A stretch of DNA of 64,000 bases from Dehalobacter sp. DCM. GTDB taxonomy: Bacteria; Bacillota; Desulfitobacteriia; Desulfitobacteriales; Syntrophobotulaceae. Location of the stretch: positions 3,811,525 through 3,875,524 of the forward strand of contig NZ_CP092282.1 of assembly GCF_024972775.1 (NCBI RefSeq). Reading direction: 5' to 3'. The first letter of the stretch is position 1, and every line of letters begins with the position of its first letter. The position numbers and the translations under genes are program-made. The notes beneath the pieces are model-generated. The model was given only the letters and a program-made list of their open reading frames with translations, did no database searches and had not been told where the DNA came from. Shown here piece after piece: positions 18,072 to 26,210 of the stretch.

Positions 18072-18248
18072 GCGGTTGGTCTGCATGCCACATTCCGCTT
18101 TCGGCTCTTGTGCCCTCCATGAATTTACATTATAGAAGTTAAAATTCTTTTGCCCTCCTTGGCAAATTTTAACTTAGGTCCATCCATGGACCGTTGCGCT
18201 ACGCAATCCATGCTCCGCTTGTCGCCGGAACTGTGGCACGCAGACCTA
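18072..18248. repeat. Palindromic interspersed repeat, copy F
   Basis: The best-preserved long copy. The outer arms GGTTGGTCTGCATGCCAC and GTGGCACGCAGACC pair. The centre holds TTAAAATTCTTTTGCCCTCC and its partial inverse TTGGCAAATTTTAAC, then the TAGGTCCATCCATGGACC and ATCCATGCTCCGCTTG blocks seen in the other copies. It is non-coding. The rest of 18249-18394 shows only AT-rich sequence with TACTAG-type motifs. Confidence 0.72.
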
Positions 18249-18394
18249 ATTTGAAGTAAATGATTGAGATATTCTTTTGTGTAGTTATTTCAAATACGTA
18301 ATACTAGTTCAGTATTTTTTAATACCATGACAGAAGTACGTAATAGTGTATTATAAAACTATTCAAACTATGACATACTGACTAACTAAATAGG

Positions 18395-19300
18395 TCAAGC
18401 ATGATCCGCTTTTGAATATTTGAGAAATCCGTGATCAATATTCAGGGTCAACCGACCTGTTTCATGCAGATATTCAATGTAAGAATGCAGCATGCGATCA
18501 ACAAACGCATACTTATAGATCGTATTTACCTGAATGTTGTATTTTTTTATAGCCGCTTTAAGAATATCTTCCTTCGTCATGGCCCCTTCAACAACAGCAT
18601 AGATACGCTCTGCTCTTTCCCTATAACAGTCAATGTTGTCCGTAATCAGATCTGTTATATCATCGTATATGCCTCTATGGGCTACAATGTATTTACTGCA
18701 GCGTAGACCGTAAAGTTTTTTCTTGCTTCTCAGATCCTCACTGAGGATAAAAGCGTAAGGAATTTTCGAACCTTTCATCACATCATGACTGATCAGGGCA
18801 TCCCCCAGATAGGCGACATTATCCGGTGTGACGATACAGATATGTGCGGGGCTGTGCCCCGGCGTATGAATGATCTTAAACTTAACACCGCACAAATATA
18901 TTTTTTCTTGCTCATCTGAAATCAGAATATCCGTCTCACAAATCATGTTGCCATAATGTTCGGTTATTTCGGTCAATGTCTGACCGCTGTAAAATGTCTT
19001 GAGATGGTTGACCGAACTGCACAGAAGCGCTTCAAATGAGGGCATGGCGATGGTACTGCCATGTTTCTCCTTATAATAGGCGTTATTCCCAACATGGTCG
19101 ATATGGGCATGGCTGCATAGAATCGCTGCAACCTTGAAACCTCGCGATTCCAACAGCTCGTCGATACCTTTTCTTTCACCTTTGGCCCAGCCGGAATCCA
19201 ACAGGATGATTTCCTCTTCGTTAATCTGGTAGTAGGGTATGTAGGTCATACCCGTATCAATGCAGAAGGTGTTTCCCTTGACTTGAATAATATCCATCAT
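18395..19300 (-). CDS. Metallo-beta-lactamase-fold hydrolase
   Basis: About 301 residues. The metal-binding HAHIDHVGN motif, a second-strand LDSGW, the HTPGHSPAH ligand histidine and a YLGDAL aspartate give the full set for a two-metal MBL-fold enzyme of the glyoxalase II/RNase Z-like superfamily. The C-terminal 100 residues look like a helical extension. ATG 19300 is preferred (AAAAGGATTGATC upstream) over the in-frame start at 19423, which adds 41 unconserved-looking residues. The substrate is unknown. A thioester such as an acyl-CoA is possible, because the gene stands next to a crotonase remnant and the CoA-transferase operon. Confidence 0.82.
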   Translation of the reverse strand: MMDIIQVKGNTFCIDTGMTYIPYYQINEEEIILLDSGWAKGERKGIDELLESRGFKVAAILCSHAHIDHVGNNAYYKEKHGSTIAMPSFEALLCSSVNHLKTFYSGQTLTEITEHYGNMICETDILISDEQEKIYLCGVKFKIIHTPGHSPAHICIVTPDNVAYLGDALISHDVMKGSKIPYAFILSEDLRSKKKLYGLRCSKYIVAHRGIYDDITDLITDNIDCYRERAERIYAVVEGAMTKEDILKAAIKKYNIQVNTIYKYAFVDRMLHSYIEYLHETGRLTLNIDHGFLKYSKADHA

Positions 19301-19376
19301 GATGATCAATCCTTTTATACGTTCCAATGAATTGCTTACGTCTATTATATCATAACGATGGATAAAACGATTCTTT

Positions 19377-19541
19377 TTAGTGTTTATCAGCAAAAGCCTT
19401 GGCGCCGCTGAGCGAATCAGCATTGCTGTCTAACAGTTCGGAAAAAGTATCACTGAGATCAAAGGCCTGCTCCAGGCTGAGATCGATCGCCGCATTGATC
19501 CGCCTCGCCACTCCTTTCCCTTCACTGGATTTATTTCCCAT
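19377..19541 (-). pseudogene. C-terminal remnant of an enoyl-CoA hydratase (crotonase)
   Basis: An open stretch of 54 codons from ATG 19541 to TAA 19377 reads GVARRINAAIDLSLEQAFDL and ends AKAFADKH. This is the typical crotonase C-terminus (an I-N-A-x-x-x-L-x-L-E-x-A-x-x-L helix, then the x-x-A-F-x-x-K-H tail). The catalytic N-terminal 200 residues, with the oxyanion-hole and Glu motifs, are absent. Upstream lies only an 80-base gap with tandem GATTGATTGATC-type repeats before the activator gene. It is a decayed gene; a hydratase once belonged to this neighbourhood. Confidence 0.6.
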
Positions 19542-19624
19542 AACGCTATTGGTTTCCCTTTGAATATGACCTGTTATCTATTGACCGATTGATTGATCGA
19601 TTGATTGACCGATAAGATCACGTA

Positions 19625-21691
19625 CTATTTTTGCTGGTACTGAATAGCGTGTTTCTTGAGTTTTCGATATAAGGTCGTCTTATTGACACCTAAAAGCTTG
19701 GCTGCTGCAGCGATATTATTCCCTGCACTATCCAATGCGTGCAAAATGACATCTTTTTCTGAATCCTTGATGGAGAAGTGAGCAGCCTGTGTATTTTCCT
19801 TGCTCTGTGTTGACTTGGGCCAATAGCCTTCATTGTCTTTCATCTGAAGTACTTCCTTGGGCAGATGATGGATGTCAATGACCTGGTCTTCTGCTAAATT
19901 GACGGCATAAATCATGGCATTTTCCAATTGACGCACATTACCCGGCCAGTCATATTCCAAGAGCTTCATCCTTGCCGCCTGGGTCATACGCGGTACCTTA
20001 AAGCCCATACGCGTAGTGTATTGTTCGATAAAGTAATCTGCCAACAGGGGAATATCATCCATGCGCTCCCGTAAAGGGGGGATCTCAATGTAAAGCACCG
20101 AGAGTAAAAAATAGAAATCTTCACGAAATGCTTTCTTTTTAGCTAGTTCAGTCAGATCATGACTTGTTGCGGTAATCAAACGAAACTGGACATGGCGGTA
20201 TTGCTTCCCGCCTAAACGCATGACCATTTTGTCATTCAGAACCCGCATGATCGCCGCTTGAATTTCATAAGGCATCTCACCGATCTCGTCAAGGAAGAGC
20301 GTTCCCCCGTTAGCCAATTCAATTTTCCCCGGGCGGCCGTTTTTCTCTGCCCCGGTCAATACCCCACTCTCATAACCGAACAGCTCACTTTCGATCAAAT
20401 TTCTGGGCATGGCTGCGCAGTTCAGGGTGATAAACGGTCTATTCGGATATAATTGATTATGAATCGCTTGGGCAAATATCTCTTTGTCCGTGCCGCTCTC
20501 TCCAAGCAGCAATATATTTTCCTGAGACTCAGCGAAGCGCTGGGCCATTTTTTTCGCACGCACGACACTCTCGCTGTGACCGATGATATCTTCAAAGCGG
20601 AACTTCGCCACAGCACCGCTGCGAGCGGCAACCAGGGCATTAATCTTATCCGCATAGTCCAAGCGGAGGATTGCAAAATCAAGTTCAGTGGTTTCCGGCT
20701 TCAACACCGGCCGAATACTGAGAAGATAAGGCTGTACCTCATCATTGACGTGGATATTCTCTTCGATATAATCCACACTTCTCTTTTCGGCTAAACAGTC
20801 AGGTATAACCGATCCTCGCTGTAAAAATTCGGCGATATTGCGTCCTTCCAGAAAGCTGCGTTCTGCTTTCAGCATTTTGCACCCTTCTTTATTGACACGG
20901 CTAATGATTCCTTCGGCGTCTGTCGTAATGACACCTTCATCAAAAAAGTCCAGTGTTATCCTTAAAGCTTCGGATGTTTTGCGCAGTTTTTCATTTATTT
21001 CCCTGAGCGATACATTGCGTTTATGGATTTTGATTTGCTCTTCAATGGCCATAACCATGGAACATACCCAGGCCATGGATTGTGAGTATTTTTCAAAGGC
21101 ATATTCATCCCAGGGATTTTCTCCTAATATCTGCACATAGTCCAAGGTGCCTAAGACAACCCCCTCCTCATTGATGATCGGTGCAGAGGTGCAGACAGTA
21201 TTCTTAATAATCATCAGATAGTTTTCAGGCCCGATGAGTTGATAGGGTTTTTTGTGCAAAATAGCCAGGTCATGGGCCGTCGTCCCCGTCGTCTTTTCAT
21301 TCCAGATCAAGCTCTCGATTTTGTCATCGGTGAGTTTGACATGGGTTCCGGAAATGAAGATACCATGGATATCGTACAACTCCAGGGAGCGATTGGGTGA
21401 GGCTGCATCGGATTCGATAAACTTTTGAATGATAGGTTCGGCAAACTCAATGAGCAGCTTGTTTTTTTCTTTGATATCTGTTATTTGCCGATAGGTCATC
21501 TTATATTTTAAGTGATCCGTATCCAATTTTACCCCATTTTGTTTGGAGCGCATCCAGGATTCGGCGACTTCCCGCCGAATAGCCACGTTACTTAACGGAT
21601 CAATGTTGTTATAGACAAAATCCATTTTACACTGCTCAATGGCCTGCCAATATTCACGGGTACGGAGTAACGCAACTTTATGTTCCATCAT
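19625..21691 (-). CDS. Degenerate sigma-54 activator-like protein
   Basis: 688 residues with the same architecture and length as 3755-5821: GAF-like sensor, PAS-like domain, AAA+ domain, and Fis helix-turn-helix (about 645-688). Three functional motifs are altered. Walker A reads GESGTDKE (397-404, Asp402 for Gly), the sigma-54-contacting loop reads GVLTGA (443-448) rather than GAFTGA, and the arginine of the YFRLSVL finger is Leu529. Walker B LFLDEIGE is intact. It probably cannot work as a normal sigma-54 activator. It may be a DNA-binding antagonist or a decaying gene, but the frame is unbroken over 2 kb. A crotonase remnant follows it, and a sigma-54-type promoter lies upstream of the next gene pair. 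Confidence 0.9.
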   Translation of the reverse strand: MMEHKVALLRTREYWQAIEQCKMDFVYNNIDPLSNVAIRREVAESWMRSKQNGVKLDTDHLKYKMTYRQITDIKEKNKLLIEFAEPIIQKFIESDAASPNRSLELYDIHGIFISGTHVKLTDDKIESLIWNEKTTGTTAHDLAILHKKPYQLIGPENYLMIIKNTVCTSAPIINEEGVVLGTLDYVQILGENPWDEYAFEKYSQSMAWVCSMVMAIEEQIKIHKRNVSLREINEKLRKTSEALRITLDFFDEGVITTDAEGIISRVNKEGCKMLKAERSFLEGRNIAEFLQRGSVIPDCLAEKRSVDYIEENIHVNDEVQPYLLSIRPVLKPETTELDFAILRLDYADKINALVAARSGAVAKFRFEDIIGHSESVVRAKKMAQRFAESQENILLLGESGTDKEIFAQAIHNQLYPNRPFITLNCAAMPRNLIESELFGYESGVLTGAEKNGRPGKIELANGGTLFLDEIGEMPYEIQAAIMRVLNDKMVMRLGGKQYRHVQFRLITATSHDLTELAKKKAFREDFYFLLSVLYIEIPPLRERMDDIPLLADYFIEQYTTRMGFKVPRMTQAARMKLLEYDWPGNVRQLENAMIYAVNLAEDQVIDIHHLPKEVLQMKDNEGYWPKSTQSKENTQAAHFSIKDSEKDVILHALDSAGNNIAAAAKLLGVNKTTLYRKLKKHAIQYQQK

Positions 21692-21825
21692 ATCCCTTTC
21701 CCAACTCCTTCGCTGCTTTTAAGTAAAAACTTGGCTGGCGCTAGTCCTTAGATAAAACAATCATTTATTATTCTGCACTAGCATTCTTTGACCATGGACA
21801 CCGAAATAAGAGAACGTGAGACACT

Positions 21826-22437
21826 TTATATTTGCTTTAAAGCAATGCGTTTAAACAGTGCAACAAGCGTTGCTCGGCAGATAAAGATGATAAACAGAGT
21901 ATTCATGAAGATTAAATACACCGGGAATGCCAACGATGCAAAATCCCATGCGGTTAATGCTGCAAATGTTGTCAGCTGACCTAATAACCCTGTGATATAG
22001 GGAGATATGTTTTCTGTTTCCGGATAATGAAACGTTTTTACTAATGTCGGTAATGCCGCAAATCCGTCACTGAGTAAGGACAAGGTGATAGCAACCCAGG
22101 GTTCCTTCGTTACTCCCCATAAAATCAGTGCCATTAAAGAAAAGACCCCGCAAACGTAATCGAACTTGCCTAACTTCCAGTAGGCATTTTTATTGACAAA
22201 GGAAAAAACAAAAACAATGAATGGGCCAAATCCCGCCATAAATGTCGGTAGAATTGCCCAACGAACACCTTCGGAGAAGGCGGCACCTGAAGCGATCATC
22301 GGAGCGATCGACCACATCAGCCAAGTCACTTTATTTGGTTTTGTTTTGCCCAACAAGGTGTCTTTGATATAAAAGAAACATCCGAACAACTGAATACAAG
22401 CACCCAGAATTACGACATACTTTATTATTTCCGGCAT
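21826..22437 (-). CDS. Integral membrane protein of unknown function
   Basis: About 203 residues with roughly six hydrophobic helices. A conserved-looking KPNKVTWLMWSIAPMIASG segment lies after the first helix and a TLSLLSDGFAALPTLVK segment late in the protein. The internal similarity of these two parts suggests a duplicated three-helix (PQ-loop-like) unit. ATG 22437 follows GTGGAGAACTAT; a TTG at 22479 would add 14 polar residues without a start signal. I do not recognise the function; a transport role is possible. It probably shares the sigma-54 promoter at 22713-22728 with the tiny open frame at 22533-22589. Confidence 0.7.
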   Translation of the reverse strand: MPEIIKYVVILGACIQLFGCFFYIKDTLLGKTKPNKVTWLMWSIAPMIASGAAFSEGVRWAILPTFMAGFGPFIVFVFSFVNKNAYWKLGKFDYVCGVFSLMALILWGVTKEPWVAITLSLLSDGFAALPTLVKTFHYPETENISPYITGLLGQLTTFAALTAWDFASLAFPVYLIFMNTLFIIFICRATLVALFKRIALKQI

Positions 22438-22532
22438 ATAGTTCTCCACATTGTGTAAGATTTGTCGGTTCAAATCCAAATGACCAACACTTTATTATCC
22501 CCTATTTCGTGTGCTTGTTACAACCACTATTT

Positions 22533-22589
22533 TTAAACCATGACACGATCAACGCTATTAATATTGAGCATAACCTTTCGTAAAGCCAT
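22533..22589 (-). CDS. Very short open frame, leader peptide or gene remnant
   Basis: ATG 22589 follows GGAGGAATATTTCAG, an excellent ribosome-binding site, but TAA comes after 18 codons. The peptide begins MALRKVMLNINSVDRV, which resembles the first strand of small HPr-like (phosphocarrier-fold) proteins. It may be a truncated HPr-like gene or a translated leader. It lies between the sigma-54 promoter at 22713-22728 and the membrane-protein gene. Confidence 0.4.
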   Translation of the reverse strand: MALRKVMLNINSVDRVMV

Positions 22590-22712
22590 CTGAAATATTC
22601 CTCCTTTAGACACCGAATAATTCACATGAGAATATAATTAAAGGCGGTTGTTAGGATACGCTACCCGATATAACCGACTCATCCAGAACACACAGACTCC
22701 AATACTACTATT

Positions 22713-22728
22713 TGCAAGAATTGTGCCA
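22713..22728 (-). promoter_or_regulatory. Sigma-54 promoter upstream of the membrane-protein unit
   Basis: Minus strand TGGCAC-AATTC-TTGCA is an exact consensus match. It lies 124 bases before the strong ribosome-binding site at 22589. A loose inverted repeat, ACCCA...TGGGT, further upstream (about 22740-22770) is a possible activator site. Confidence 0.85.
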
Positions 22729-22860
22729 TAACATGCAGTACCCAGACGGCACGCTGTCATGGGTTGGGTATTATCTGATTACGCAATACTGAGATTCTTT
22801 TGCATTTATGAAAAAGAGTTTTCCCATTATTTAGAATCCGGAATTATTAATAAAGCGTAA

Positions 22861-22913
22861 AAAAGGAGCGATTGCATACGATTGATAGAAATCGTAGGGC
22901 AATTGCTCCTTTT
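22861..22913. terminator. Bidirectional terminator after the LysR gene
   Basis: The arms AAAAGGAGCGATTGC and GCAATTGCTCCTTTT pair with one mismatch and enclose a second hairpin (TACGATTGATAGAAATCGTA). T-runs are present on both strands. It ends the minus-strand LysR transcript. Confidence 0.8.
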
Positions 22914-22987
22914 ATTTTTCAATTGTCTCCACAATGACAATGACGTCTTCCGGCATTTCCGGTATAACCATACCGAGTAATTCTGTG

Positions 22988-23896
22988 CTAACAGCGGCTT
23001 TGTTGCACCCGGCAGGCTGCCGCAATGAACGTTTGCAATATGGGATTAGTTCTATCCTTTTTCCAGGCTAAATCAATATTATAGCGATGGACACTGTTCA
23101 TAATCTTCAGATAAGCGATACGGCTACTTCTCGGTAAACGGGGAGAGTCCGGGAGAAAAGCGACGCCTTTATCCATTTCAACCAGCAGCATATAGGCATC
23201 AAAAGATAATATCTTATCGCATTCAACAAAATTAGGTTCGTAGCCGTCCAGCCGACAAGCTTCCAGGGCATAGTCAACCATCTCCGGACCGATATCCCGT
23301 GCTGACATCAGAATTTTTTCACCGGCAATCTCTGATGCGTCGATGGTAAATTGCTTCGCCTTGGGGTGGTTTTTGCTGACACCAAGGAGCAGTTCGGCAC
23401 TGCATAATCGCAGTGTTTCAATATCTTTTATGTCCCTAAAAAGCTGAGATGGTGCGATGACAGCATCATACAGGTCATTCATCATTCCTGTGTTAAGATC
23501 CATAAAACCGATTTTTTTGACATCAATCGCGTTATGGTTATCCGGATTCATTTTCTGGTATTCCTCAATAATATCGGCTAGAAATTCCCTTTCTGTTTCA
23601 TCGGTGAACGCCACCAGAATGCTGTGCGGCGCGTTGTCGCGTAAGTTTTTAGCTTTCTGTACCGCCCGTTCATAGCGATCGACAATGCCTTTAACATCTT
23701 CCAATAAAGAACATCCCGACGCTGTGAGCGCCACCCTGTTCCGGGTGCGGGCAAACAGCATAAACCCAAGCTCCTCTTCCATCGACGCGATTTGCTGACT
23801 CATCGCGGTTTGCGAGATATAATGCTGCTTGGCTGCTTTGGTAAAACTAAGCGTCTCTGCAACGGAAATAAAGTATTTCATTTTTCGAATATCCAC
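22988..23896 (-). CDS. LysR-family transcriptional regulator
   Basis: About 302 residues from GTG 23896, which follows AAGAAGG and gives the standard LysR start (DIRKMKYFISVAETLSFTKA). The N-terminal winged helix-turn-helix contains AAKQHYISQTAMSQQIASME, and the coinducer-binding domain spans about 95-300. An in-frame extension to ATG 24001 adds 35 residues unlike the family. The target is unknown. It lies next to a TetR gene in the same orientation, and both are followed by the terminator at 22861-22913. Confidence 0.9.
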   Translation of the reverse strand: MDIRKMKYFISVAETLSFTKAAKQHYISQTAMSQQIASMEEELGFMLFARTRNRVALTASGCSLLEDVKGIVDRYERAVQKAKNLRDNAPHSILVAFTDETEREFLADIIEEYQKMNPDNHNAIDVKKIGFMDLNTGMMNDLYDAVIAPSQLFRDIKDIETLRLCSAELLLGVSKNHPKAKQFTIDASEIAGEKILMSARDIGPEMVDYALEACRLDGYEPNFVECDKILSFDAYMLLVEMDKGVAFLPDSPRLPRSSRIAYLKIMNSVHRYNIDLAWKKDRTNPILQTFIAAACRVQQSRC

Positions 23897-24059
23897 CGAA
23901 GAGCCTTCTTTCATCATAGGGTTCTGAGAATATTCTAATTCATGGTTTGTTTTTTGTAAATTTGCTTGAAGAGCAGTTTGCGATGTTCTCTGTTCTTTCA
24001 TTCAAATTTAAACGGGGGTATTTATATTGGTAAGCAATAATATGTCTAATGCCTTTAAG

Positions 24060-24686
24060 TTAAAACAGTCCCTGAATCGCAGTCAACGAATCCATCACGT
24101 CGTCCTGACCTTTGGCTAGCATCGCCTGAATAGAAGTACCCAAAACAGTTCCCAGCAATACTCTGGCTAAAACCGCCGGCTCTTGGTTTAATGGCAATGG
24201 TCTTTCAGAATCCTCCTGCTTGAATATCAGCCTTTCAATAATTCGGGTCATGTCGTTAAAAAGATTCGTCAATAATGAACGTAAGGACTCGGACCATATT
24301 GCCTTACTGCTTAAATCAAAGAGAAGTTTAAACAGCTCTGGTTTTGTACTCAGCATTTGCTGAAAATACGTGACCAAATAATGTATCCGCTCCTTTTTTG
24401 ATTTGCCGCCTTGGATTACGGACTCAATTTCACGTAAGTATTGTACCGATAGTGTTTTGACAACCTGGTTAAAAAGGCCTTCTTTATTTTTAAAATAATA
24501 GTTTAACTGGCTTAAGGCAACTCCCGCTTCATCTGCGATATCTCTTAAGGATGCTTCTGCATATCCCTTGACAGCAATGCAGCTTAACGCGGCATTCAGG
24601 ATCCTTTGGGCTTGCCGGTTATCCTTATCACTACCTGCCACTACGGCCATCGGTTCCATTCGTTTTTTTCCATTTCCGTTCATCAT
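24060..24686 (-). CDS. TetR-family transcriptional regulator
   Basis: 208 residues. The N-terminal helix-turn-helix is clear (ASLRDIADEAGVALSQLNYY followed by FKNKEGLF). The helical C-terminal domain carries FQQMLSTKPELFKLLFDL, and its ligand is unknown. AAGAGGTGCAATACG precedes the ATG. It lies 45 bases after the HD-domain gene, on the same strand, so it may sense a product of that unit or autoregulate. Confidence 0.9.
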   Translation of the reverse strand: MMNGNGKKRMEPMAVVAGSDKDNRQAQRILNAALSCIAVKGYAEASLRDIADEAGVALSQLNYYFKNKEGLFNQVVKTLSVQYLREIESVIQGGKSKKERIHYLVTYFQQMLSTKPELFKLLFDLSSKAIWSESLRSLLTNLFNDMTRIIERLIFKQEDSERPLPLNQEPAVLARVLLGTVLGTSIQAMLAKGQDDVMDSLTAIQGLF

Positions 24687-24731
24687 CGTATTGCACCTCT
24701 TAATCTACAACTGCATCCCTTCAAATCCTTA

Positions 24732-25292
24732 CTATATCAAATATACTGTCTCAGGTATACCGGGGTCAAATATCGTTCGACTGTGGATTTCTGACATCAT
24801 CCGGGCAATCATGGAGACAGAACCAATAACCTCCATCCCCGTACAGTACTTATCAATCACGGATACCAGCAACGCTTCCTTACAGGCCGGCGGGACAATT
24901 GTCAGTGGCCACATATGTTTGAGAATAATATCTTCCTCGGCAGGATTCAAGCGAAAGTATTTTTTAGCATTTTTCAACGCGATCCGCGGGTGAACTAACC
25001 CATGCAAACCCGAATCGGGCTTTTGCTTATGCCAGTCATATAAGAAAAAATCATGCAGAAGTCCGCCCCGGGCTGCGGAACGGTAGTCAAACCCCCAAGC
25101 CTTGCAGAGTCGATAGCTCAAGAAAGACACATAAAAACTATGCTCGAGACAGGTGGTGTTTCCATGCTGGAGATAGTCGGCCATTGTGTAAAGCTGATCA
25201 TTCCGGATTAAGTCGCCGACACATTCCAGATAGTGATCAAAATGATTGGAACCGGTTTTTGAGTTCCAGCTTAATTTTGTTAAACCGCTCAT
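24732..25292 (-). CDS. HD-domain hydrolase
   Basis: 186 residues. Metal-binding residues of the HD superfamily are visible: His in CLEHSFYVS, the HD pair in GGLLHDFFLYDWH, and later His and Asp residues in LKHMWPL and VSVIDKYC. It should be a phosphohydrolase acting on a nucleotide or related compound. The start (ATG after AGGAGTATCTTGA) overlaps the end of the upstream CmpB-type membrane-protein gene by 56 bases, so the two are tightly coupled. HD proteins beside CmpB-type proteins occur in other Clostridia. The substrate is unknown. Confidence 0.85.
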   Translation of the reverse strand: MSGLTKLSWNSKTGSNHFDHYLECVGDLIRNDQLYTMADYLQHGNTTCLEHSFYVSFLSYRLCKAWGFDYRSAARGGLLHDFFLYDWHKQKPDSGLHGLVHPRIALKNAKKYFRLNPAEEDIILKHMWPLTIVPPACKEALLVSVIDKYCTGMEVIGSVSMIARMMSEIHSRTIFDPGIPETVYLI

Positions 25293-25965
25293 TCAAGATA
25301 CTCCTGATATCGTGGTTGATGCTGCCTGCATTCAAAATCAGCAAGCGCGGAAAAGCAAAAAAGAAACGTTTATTATGATAAATTATTTTACGATAATGAT
25401 TGATCGGGACATTCGCATAATTTAAGACCACTTCCCTCAGATCCAGGGTATCAATCACCGTTTTTGTCGTATCGATAAGGAAATACGCCGCTAAGACCAA
25501 AACGAGATACCCTTTGAACTCAGTCGGTATCCATGCAGCCGTAGCCGAAACTTCCGGCTGAACAATTTTTATAAGTAAGAAAGCCAGCACTCCCCATAGC
25601 AGTGAAAATCGGAGTGAAACGTATCCGCACAGATTATCCGGATAGTTACTATAATCCCACCATTTGCAGTGAAAGATCTTTTCCAGCAAATATCCCGTAA
25701 CAAATTCCAGAACCGTTACCAGGAACACAATAAACAGCAGGTATATGGCAAGGTATAGTGCTTTATCCGGAAATAATGGGTCAGCCCACTTTGATAATAA
25801 GATGATCATTACCGCACCAAAGCCATAAATCGGGCAAAAACATCCGTTCAAAAACCCCCTGTTGACAAACTTCTTTTGCTCCAGACTGGCAAACATCGTT
25901 TCCAATACCCAACCTGCAAAGGAATAGAGAGAAAAATATAAAATTAAGTCTAAGCCAACTGCCAT
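25237..25965 (-). CDS. CmpB-type ('putative ABC-transporter permease') membrane protein
   Basis: 242 residues. The hydrophobic N-terminal two thirds have about five helices and open with the family signature FAGWVLETMFASLEQKKFVN, then RGFLNGCFCPIYGFGA. The family name suggests a permease, but no ABC ATPase is nearby and the real function is not established. The last 60 residues are basic and cytoplasmic. The gene overlaps the HD-domain gene. The upstream 60 bases hold no recognisable operator. Confidence 0.8.
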   Translation of the reverse strand: MAVGLDLILYFSLYSFAGWVLETMFASLEQKKFVNRGFLNGCFCPIYGFGAVMIILLSKWADPLFPDKALYLAIYLLFIVFLVTVLEFVTGYLLEKIFHCKWWDYSNYPDNLCGYVSLRFSLLWGVLAFLLIKIVQPEVSATAAWIPTEFKGYLVLVLAAYFLIDTTKTVIDTLDLREVVLNYANVPINHYRKIIYHNKRFFFAFPRLLILNAGSINHDIRSILNERFNKIKLELKNRFQSF

Positions 25966-26030
25966 TTTACTGCACCTCTTTTCTCTAACATTCTCCCTCT
26001 AAGAATTAAAGAATAATTCAAACGTTCGTA

Positions 26031-26180
26031 CTAATTGTAATGTGTCATATAGTTGTTGTCAATTTTTTCAATCATCGCCATTTCATGATTAATAAAATTA
26101 TTATTCTCTTGGAAGGAAATTTGAATCCTCCCAGAACTATCGTCCACAACTTTAACGATAGTTTCACCTTCTTTACGCAT
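26031..26180 (-). CDS. Small hypothetical protein (49 residues)
   Basis: An unbroken ATG-to-TAG frame with coding-like composition, starting MRKEGETIVKVVDDSSGRIQ. It begins 31 bases after the stop of the flavoprotein gene 26211-27563. The ribosome-binding site is weak, and a 9-base perfect hairpin (AACTATCGT / ACGATAGTT, 26135-26163) lies inside the frame. It could be a small accessory gene of the respiratory operon or a chance frame over a 3' hairpin. Confidence 0.35.
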   Translation of the reverse strand: MRKEGETIVKVVDDSSGRIQISFQENNNFINHEMAMIEKIDNNYMTHYN

Positions 26181-26210
26181 TTGATACTATTTTATGAGGA
26201 ATATCAAACT

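Noticed and set aside
22911-22990. Coding-like frame after the LysR stop (ends MPEDVIVIVETIEK)
   Set aside because: It overlaps the LysR end in another frame and has no start signal of its own. It could be an old frameshifted tail, but evidence is too thin to call.
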